NCBI GenBank assembly: GCA_039583875.1
Contig: CM077158.1
Span: 240,793,447 to 240,857,446, forward strand
Source: Platanthera guangdongensis
Lineage: Eukaryota; Streptophyta; Magnoliopsida; Asparagales; Orchidaceae
DNA length: 64,000 nt
Reading direction: 5' to 3'
The notes beneath the pieces are model-generated. The model made no database searches, had not been told where the DNA came from, and was given only the letters and a program-made list of their open reading frames with translations. The first letter of the stretch is position 1. Every line of letters starts with the position of its first letter. A program made the position numbers and the translations under genes. This document shows positions 35,301 through 44,300 of this stretch, one piece after another.

Positions 35301-38300
35301 GCTTGGTGCCTATGACGTGTACGCTCCAGCTTGCGAGGGAGTGTTAGAGAATATTAGGAAATGTTGATGTAAAGGCCCATTTAGGATTCTAGTTTAGTCC
35401 CACATCTTTTGTATAGTTGTCTTTGTCCCTCTTCTCTCCTATATATTTGTACTCATACTTGTATTTTACAATTCAACAAGGATATACAGGGTTTGAACCA
35501 TTCTTCTACAATGCCTTTTTTTTATCATGTTTATGTTTAGTTAATTATAACTTGTTTTTAGGTGTCCTTAAGCAGGGTAGTGATGAAGATTGATCGCGTC
35601 ACATTTGAGATACTTACAACATCGATATTTTTGGATCGTCAGATGGACGATCAGAGTTCGTGATCGCATCAGACTCATTTTTATGCATTTTTCATGTATT
35701 TGTTTTTATTTTTCACATGTATAAGAAACTAAGAGAAGTAATCAGATCGTTCGATTTGAGTCATCAGATCACTTAACCAAATTCCCTCCACTCTATATTA
35801 TGTTAGCAACCAGTTTTCCTAGGGGATCGAGAGTTACGATTTTTTAAGAGGAACCGCTCGGTCTTAGGGCCCTGAAACCCTGTCCCTGGTGGTGCCGACT
35901 TCGGGAGGGCCGCACGCCTATGCCACCGCTAGTCACGACGCCTGCAACTTCCGACGATCCCGCCGGTATCCTGTCTAGTTATCGACACCCCTTTTGAAGC
36001 CCATTGTTAATGTTCCCATCCTCCCCGACCTCTTCAGCCGCCGAATCCCGCACCTTTTCCATCTCTTTGGCTCACCGACCTCCACCGACTTTGTTTGAGC
36101 CCCCTGCCACCGGATTCTAGCCTCCGCTAGCCCCCTGCTACCGGATACCAACCTCCACCAGTCCCTCTGCTACCGGATTTCATCCTCCACCAGCCCCCCT
36201 CCACCATCTCCTCGACACCACCCCTCCATACATCCACCCCAGCACTTCCCCAACACCATACCTACCTTTTCCCTTCTTTCAACGACCCATTCCTGCTCAC
36301 CAAATAACCACCATCCCTGTCTGATAGCCCTTGCATAGCAACATCTACACCCCCATTCCAGCCACCAAACAACCACCATCACCTTTGGATCTTCCTCATC
36401 ACCATCGACATCAACTACGTGCGAGCTTCTTGTTATGTCCATTGATCCCAATGTCCTAAATTTGAAGAAGGACCAACAAACAATGCATACACATGTGGTG
36501 ATCTAACTTGTGTCCAAGTTTAATAATTGCAGATTGTCACAGTAAGCAGTGATGAGACAGATAGCCTAAGTGGCTAAGTCAAGTAAGTTCTTACCTAAGT
36601 GGTGGAAAGACAGAAAACTGTATAGCGCTGAGTAAAGCCTATTCAGTCAATGCCATGAAGTGGCAAGCTTATAATGTGGCTAAATCCACAGGTGTTGAGT
36701 GAAGTCAATTCACTCAACGTCATACAACAAAAAGCTGTGAGTTAGGGTAATACAGTCAAAGCCTAAAGAGAAATGATCTGAAAAGTGGCCAAGTCCACAA
36801 ACGTTGAGTGTAGCTCACTCAGTCAACGCCTTAGCTTCAAAATAGTTGAATAGCAGAGCTCAGAGTTCGTCGAACTAAGGTCTAAGTTCGTCGAGTTGAA
36901 CTTTCACTTATTCGTCGAGCTGAGCTCAGAGTTCGACGAACTGAACTCTAAATTGGTCGAACTGAGCTATTGCCTATTCGTCGAGTTGAGCTCAAAGTTC
37001 GTCGAACTGTGTTCTAAGTTCGTCGAGCTCAAATTAAATTCTGAAACCGAAAATCTGACTAAGGCAGAAAGCGTATGCTCACTCAACGCTGTCAACGCTA
37101 AAGATGCTGAAGTAGGAGAAATGACTAAGACAAAAAATGTTGAGTGAGGCATGTTCACTCAACGCTCTCAACGCCTAAATGTAGAATGCAGTTAAGGCAC
37201 AAGACGTTGAGTGAAGTATGTTCACTCAATGCTCTCAACGCCTTACATGCATAATATGCTGCAGAAACTGTTAAGGCAAAAAACGTTGAGTGTGTATCAC
37301 TTACTCAACGCTGTCAACGCCTAGTGAAGCCAGAATTTTGTCTATGGTATTTGACGTTGACTGATGCTCACTCACTCAACGCCAAGCAGCAGAAAGCTGA
37401 GAAAACAAGTTGGCGTTGAGTGAAGCTGGATCACTCAACGCCTAGAAACAGATTTATATTCTAAGTAGTTTGACGTTGAGTGAAGGTAACTTACTCAACC
37501 CCAAGAGACAGCAAACACTTTTAATATTTCATTCATCAATCACAACCAAAAAACGATTACAGGCATCCGCTTTTATAAAAGGTTCTCAACAAAAGCGAAC
37601 GGGAAAAAAACTGAAAGAGAGGAGAGAAAAAAAAACGGGAAAAGGACGAGCGTCCATGGATGAGCCGATCTTGGACGTGGGGTTGAAACCGCCAGGAGGA
37701 GGGCTCGTGGGGCAGTTGGATCGTGGGCGACATCGTCTCCGAGTGCATCGCCAAAGTCGGAGACAGGAACGTGCGCTGGAGTCGAGCCCTGATGTCGAGC
37801 CTGAATGCGGGATCGGGGAAGATGAACAGGAGTTTTCCCTTTTTTGCGGATGCTTGACTGCTTCTGAACCGGATAAAACTTATATATATATTTATAACTA
37901 ATATATATTTATAAATATATGACAGTACATATCTTTATCATATAAACCAATATACCTATCTCAAATCACACCATGAAATAGATCTGGACCGTTCGATCAA
38001 GCTCCATCAAACATGGGCCGTTGGATTCAACATAGAAGGGCTGCATTTATCCAAATCCTTAAAAACTTTACTGTTCACCATCCTGGAAATCCCGCGTCCC
38101 CCCCTCCCGCATCCCGCATCCCGCCCCTTCACCCCGCCGCCGACCGGCGCGGTCGCCGCCCTCCGGCGAACCCGCCGGGGTTGTCCGGCGGCGACCGGGC
38201 AGGGCCACCGCCGGCGGTGGCCCTGCCCGTGAGCTCCAGTTTTGGAGCTCACGGGCAGGGCCACCGCCGGCGGTGGCCCTGCCCGGTCGCCGCCGGACAA

Positions 38301-41300
38301 CCCCCGGCGGGTTCGCCGGAGGGCGGCGACCGCGCCGGTGGGCGCCGGGCAGGCCGCCGGCGGCTCCGCCGCCGGCGGCGGGGTGAAGGGGCGGGATGCC
38401 GTGCGGGATTTTTGTTTTTTTGATTTTTTTTTATTTTAATAATTTATATTATTAATAAATAATTAAATAATTATTTTAAAAATCAGAAAATTAAAATTTT
38501 TTACTTTAAATTTTTTAAATTTTATGCCGGGCGGGCGAAGCCCGCCGGGGGGGGGGGGGGGCGAAGCCCGCCGGCGGGCGGCGGGCGAAGCTTGGTTGCG
38601 GGCGAAGCCCGCAGCGACGCATCGAGAACGGGCGGAGCCCGTTCGAAGATGCTAGTATATATATATATAAAATATATATATAATTTTTTTATAAAATTTA
38701 AACTTATATATATGTATATATATTTATAACTTAACATATATATTCATATATTTTTTACAATATACTAAACTTTTACGAAAGTTACAAATAACACAATGCG
38801 ACATTGATGGCCGATAGAGGTCCCGTCGAATGCGGCGTCAGACATTTTTTTCACGTCGGGCATTTTCGTCGTCCTGACCTGGGTTGGTCTCCACCAACTC
38901 TCCCCCTCTCGAAATCACTCATCTCTGGTGAGTGCTCCGAGTGGTTGTACGGAAGAGGATCAACATCTATGCCAACGAACCAATATCTCTGAAAATCATC
39001 ATTAGTAGTGGTCACTGTCCAATATGTGCTCGGAAATTGTAATAGAGTGTTCTCCTGGTGTCCATGCTCAACCTGAAAGCTGGTAGTGAAAACAAAAGAA
39101 ACTACGATGAAAGTGTCAGTAGCGAAATGAATGTAGGTATGTCTTAAATGTGGCTCCTCACTCTCACTCACCAACCCAGAAGAATCAAACAGAAGAGAAG
39201 GCAATGGAAATTCTAAAGACTCATGCGAGTAATCGTAGAATTAAGTCAGATTGGCTACGTTAAAAACATGATTTGCTTCCCAAACGGAAGACATCTCAAG
39301 TTCATACGCATTTTTCCCAATCCGATTTACTACTCGAAAGGGTCCAGTTCTACAGTTGCTTGCTTCTTTACGGCACCAGAAGGTAGCAGTTTTGGATCTA
39401 ACCGAGCCATAATCAAGCCATTCATTTTAAAATTAGTAGCTCTTTTATGATTTTGTTTTAAAATTGAGTGACATAAAAATCAAAATTACTACGCACCTTT
39501 CCGCTCAAAATATTTTTATGCATATCATGCAAATGCAATAAAGGAACTACTAATATGACTAACGCCACAAATCGATGGTCTTAGATACCAAGAACAACTC
39601 CTGAAAGAGGGACATGATCAGGAGGCTCAGAGGGTGGATCATAAAAGAATTCATCGCGATGACGATGAACACACAAGTGCAAATCAGAGACATGAGCGAT
39701 CAAATGTACCAACATGGTGTGTGAACTGTCTCTGCAAGTGCGAGTGACAAATATCAACGAATCCACGAGTGCACCCTCAAACTCGATGGTGATACTAAGG
39801 ATAGATACATCTCAAACGTGCGGCGAACCCATATGTGGATCATCTGGGGGTTCACTAGGAGGGGTATAAATTAATTCATCGCAAATACGACGCGTACAAA
39901 CGTAGGCTCCAACAACATATGAAGTACTCTCAAATAAATGTGCACGAAGTGTGACAGTCGTAATAAATATGCTAAGGGAAAGTGAGACATCAGGAGGCTC
40001 ACCAGGTGGGACATATGAAAACTCATCGGGAAGACGGTGATCAACAGGTGGTACGTCCCATAACTCATCTAGAGTGCGAGTCACCAGATGGTTATGCCCA
40101 AGCACTATCAACATCACGTGAGACAATGGAGCAGGTATCCATGTCTTAAAATTCGCGAGTGTACTATTCAGATAAAGCTCATCCACACAAGGACGAGGTT
40201 ACTCATCTGGAGGCTCAATAGGAGGGTCGTCAAATGACTCATCAGTCGAGTGATGGTCCTCCAGAAATGAACCACCAGAAGGGGTCATACTCCCAGATAG
40301 GGTAGAAGTGACTACCTCGAGATCACTACTAGACTCTCGACTCTCGATCGTAATGTCACTCGGTGCGTCATCAAGTGTGGTGATGTGACTCGATGCGTCA
40401 TCGGGTGTGGTGATATGACTCGGTGTGCCACTAGGTGAAGTGTGCAAGGAATCTACACTCAAAATAGAGCTAGTAGAGGTTGAATCAAGGACGGGTTCAC
40501 TAAGTGGAGCCGACTCACATGGGGGTTGACTCCACACATCCTGTACCAGGATATCAGACATAGTGGGTGACGTCTCCCTGCTTCGGGCAGTAGAAGGCTC
40601 TTGCTGCCCCTTAATATCGATCATCATGTTCACCTTCGGAACACTAGGTGTGACGTACTCGTGACGATAGTGACCTCTATAGGATTCGTGAGTGTAGTCA
40701 TGACGATCGTCCATAACATAATCATGACGGGCTCGTGGATGATGATGTGTCCTATGAACATACGGTGGTGGTCGCACATATGCAGTCTCAGGTTCCTCAT
40801 ATAAAGGAGACGTGTAGTATCGATATCTAGAATGATACCGAATCCTATTCTCATATTAAGGTGTTGAGGGACCAATAGGATCCACTCAAGTACGAGTATA
40901 ATCATCGAAGTGTCGTAACGATCTCCGTGACGGATCTCTATAGGAGTGAGTGTAAGTGTAATCATGATCCTCATATAATGAATTTTTCCTAAATGTAGAT
41001 CTTTCTACATAATGTTGAGACACATCGTAATGTGCACGGACCGAATGCTCATCTCGAATTTGAGGCGGCATTGACGCTCGAGAGGGTATTTCTAATCTAC
41101 TCACCCTACCTCTAAGGTTTGCCAACATTTCACGCAACTGACAGGTACTCTCAGTTAATGCCGTCATTTGGTGGGCGAAAGGTAAAAACCACTGAGGTGA
41201 CTCATTCCCTTCGTGTCCACGACTCGGGTGATCACGTTCAACTTGACGCATCCTACCACGACGCAGATGCATGTGGACATACAAGTCAAATGCAATAATG

Positions 41301-44300
41301 ATGCTAAAAAAATTCTTTTTTTTTGAAAAAAATTGAAAATGAAATGCGGGTTCCTATTCGACGCAGGGCGGATCCCAAAACTTAGAATAATTTTGGAACC
41401 TCCCTTTGATACCAATTTGATGCAGGACGACGCGTAGGGTTTACGCGTCTGTCGGTTTTTTTTCTAGGAACCCTAAATGTATGCAATGATTATATTAATT
41501 TTGCTAAAATTTAGAGCGGAATTTGCACAGACTTTAAGAAACGAGGCAACTATTTTTTTATAAAGTATAAAATTGCTATTTTGTTTTAAAAATGATTTTC
41601 TTAAATAAAATGGTTCAATTTAAATCCGGAAAGGAAGTTCGTAACTTTCGTTCCGTTTCCTTTGTCGTAGCACAACGAAAATCGTAAATTCCAAATACGT
41701 TTTCGTTTGGAGTTTTCGACGTAGCGTTTGCTGACAAAATTCGGCGAAAACCCAGCAATGAGTCTAAAACTACTAAGAGAAAATGTAGATACACGCAAAG
41801 AGGGGATAAAAGCAAATTACCCACGGAAAAAACCGTCTTTCCGTATCCGAAGTCGATGACGATCACGCGAGGAGTTCCTCGTCACCTTCGATCTCCGCTC
41901 CGAGGTTGGCCGTTATCGCACACGGGCACCAAGGAATTAAGTCACTCTCTCACACGAGGTGGTTCCACGGAATCACTCAACAAAGTAAGGAAGCCACAAA
42001 GTAAACAACCTAAATTCACTCGAAGTGGTTTCATGAAATCTCAAACACTTAAGTTGGTTCCACGAAATCTCACACACTTAAGGTGGATCCACGAAGATCC
42101 CTAAGCATTAAGAGTAAATTAATTTCCCTCAACGAAGAAATCTACTATTCTAAATCACCCTAACTATTCACTGCAGCAAACATTAGTGGACCTAAAGTCT
42201 ATCCCCACAGCACAATAGAGAGCCAACAATAACATTAACTTTTACTGTTCAGTAATCTAGGAGTTAATTAAATAATGACAGCCTACTGTTTACATTTCCT
42301 AATAATCATTCTACAGGGCTTTCACGGAAGAACGAACAAGGCAGAACACTCTATTCTCACGGAATCATTACCAAGTCCCAGTAATTAAAATTACTGTTCT
42401 TCTTCTCCTATCAATTGGAGGTGAATCACTCATTCCTCTACAACTACTAACTTCTAACAACAACCGTCAAGTGTCACTGTTCATCATCTTCTTAAACTGA
42501 AAATGAACACAAGCAACAAACATTACTATTCTCAACTTTTATCCTAATCGAAGCAGGGGAACGATATGTAATCCACAGCTTTCACTACTCTACAACTCTC
42601 ACACAGGAGCAGCAACATTCATCACACCACACGCCTAACACCTACAACTTTTAATCACGCCTAATTTCTAACAGGAAGCACACAACATCCTCCAAAGGAA
42701 ACACGGCAAGCTCTTCACAGCAAGCAAGATTCAAACACAGCAAACATTTTTAATATTTCATTCATCAAGCACCACCAAAAAACGATTACAGGCATCCCCT
42801 TTTATAAAAGGTTCTGAACAAAAGCGAACGGGAAAAAAACTGAAAGAGAGGAGAGAAAAAAAACGGGAAATGGACGAGCGGCCATGGATGAGCCGATCTT
42901 GGACGTGGGGTTGAAACCGCCAGGAGGAGGGCTCGTGGGGCAGTTGGATCGTGGGCGACATCGTCTCCGAGTGCATCGCCAAAGTCGGAGACGGGAACGT
43001 GCGCTGGAGTCGAGCCCTGATGTCGAGCTTGAATGCGGGATCGGGGAAGATGAACAGGAGTTTTTCCTTTTTTGCGGATGCTTGACTGCTTCTGAACCGG
43101 ATAAAACTTATATATATATATTTATAACTAATATATATTTATAAATATATGACAGTATATATATATAAATATATATAAAATTTTTTATAAAATTTAAACT
43201 TATATATATGTATATATATTTATAACTTAACATATATATACATATATTTTTTACAATATACTAAACTTTTACGAAAGTTACAAATAACACAATGCGACAT
43301 TGATGGCCGATAGAGGTCCCGTCGAATGCGGCGTCAGACATTCTTTTCACGTCGGGCATTTTCGTCGTCCTGACCTAGGTTGGTCTCCACCAGCTGGTGC
43401 CATCTTCATCTGCACCAGCTAGCAAACTCAGGGTGATTCACTGAGAAAAAGATAGCAGTTATGACCGACCCTTGCTGCAAGTCCTTCACAGATCCAGCCA
43501 ACAAATCCTAAAGAATATTCTCTTGGGGAGCTGTGAAGGAGATAGAGCTGAGCAGTTGTCTCAGTTCAGAAAGGCGGAGAAGCTGATCTGCAAGTTGCTT
43601 ACAGCATAAGCCAAAACATATACATCACTGTAGCTGTGAAGAAGAGAGGGCTGAGCTTTTGGTTCAACTCAGAAAAGAGTAGAATAGTATTCTGCAAGTC
43701 ACTTTCAGCGCAAGTGGATATACTTGTTGCTGTGAAGTAGTTGAGACTAAGGTGTACTTAGTCCAGAAAAGTAGAAACAAGAAAACATTCCTGGTGTCAA
43801 AGTGGGGCTGAGTCTAACTCACCCAAGGTTGATTGGCAAAGAGGAATTCCTCTTGTGTCCAAACAAGAACCTCAACAACCCACTTCCATCTTGTAGGATC
43901 CTTTGTGGATTTGAGAGGTAGGAGCAAACTTGCTCTGAGGTAGGTGATCAGTTGATCACTGAGTGGTAGGATACTTGTGCCTTAGCTGTAGGAGAGTGTA
44001 TCTCTCTGAGTTGTAGGAGCAAGTTTGCTCTGAGGTAGGGCTATCCTCCATAGCCTGATTGGTAGAGCTTAATTGCCCGGGGTAGGTGATACTTGTATTA
44101 CTGAGTGTTGGCCCTTGTGGCTGAGGTGTAAGTTTTGGAGGAGACTGAGAGATCCTGAGGGATCTGAGGTGTAAGCTCCTTGGAGCATTGTTTTGAAGAA
44201 GAGCCTTGACCAATAGGAAGTTGACAAGGTGGGAGGAGAGTGGATGTACCCAAAGATTGAGAAACCACTATAAATCTGTGTACTCTGTTATGTTGGTTTT

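Larger units (their letters stand above)
27620..35510 (+). mobile_element. Ty1/copia retrotransposon in MED20 intron 3
   Basis: It has a 5' LTR lacking its first 32 bp (27620-27756), a priming site, a long leader, broken gag and pol, and a complete 169-bp 3' LTR (35342-35510). The integrase is interrupted by a solo LTR. The shared 137 bp of the LTRs differ at about four positions (about 3%). Confidence 0.92.
37508..38893 (-). repeat. Truncated 3' LTR of LARD-like element
   Basis: Contains only the first ~660 bp of the LTR (minus-strand start TGGTGGAGACC at 38893), interrupted by a 724-bp Helitron. The distal ~1.3 kb is missing. Confidence 0.82.
37508..43394 (-). mobile_element. Non-autonomous LTR element (LARD-like)
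   Basis: On the minus strand there is a 1,974-bp 5' LTR (41421-43394), a priming site TGGTATCAAAGGG near 41403-41415, an internal region of about 2.5 kb without pol, a polypurine tract GAGGGGGAGAGT at about 38896-38907 and a truncated 3' LTR (37508-38893). The shared LTR part (37508-37931 plus 38656-38893 against 42735-43394) is nearly identical. Lack of gag-pol with long LTRs fits a LARD. Confidence 0.8.

Noticed and set aside
36620..37507. CRISPR-like array
   Set aside because: The repeats are imperfect palindromes with irregular spacing in plant retrotransposon-like DNA, and there are no cas genes.
38007..38439. Gly/Ala/Arg-rich ORFs on both strands
   Set aside because: They arise from the GC-rich palindrome inside the Helitron; the same palindrome opens frames on both strands.
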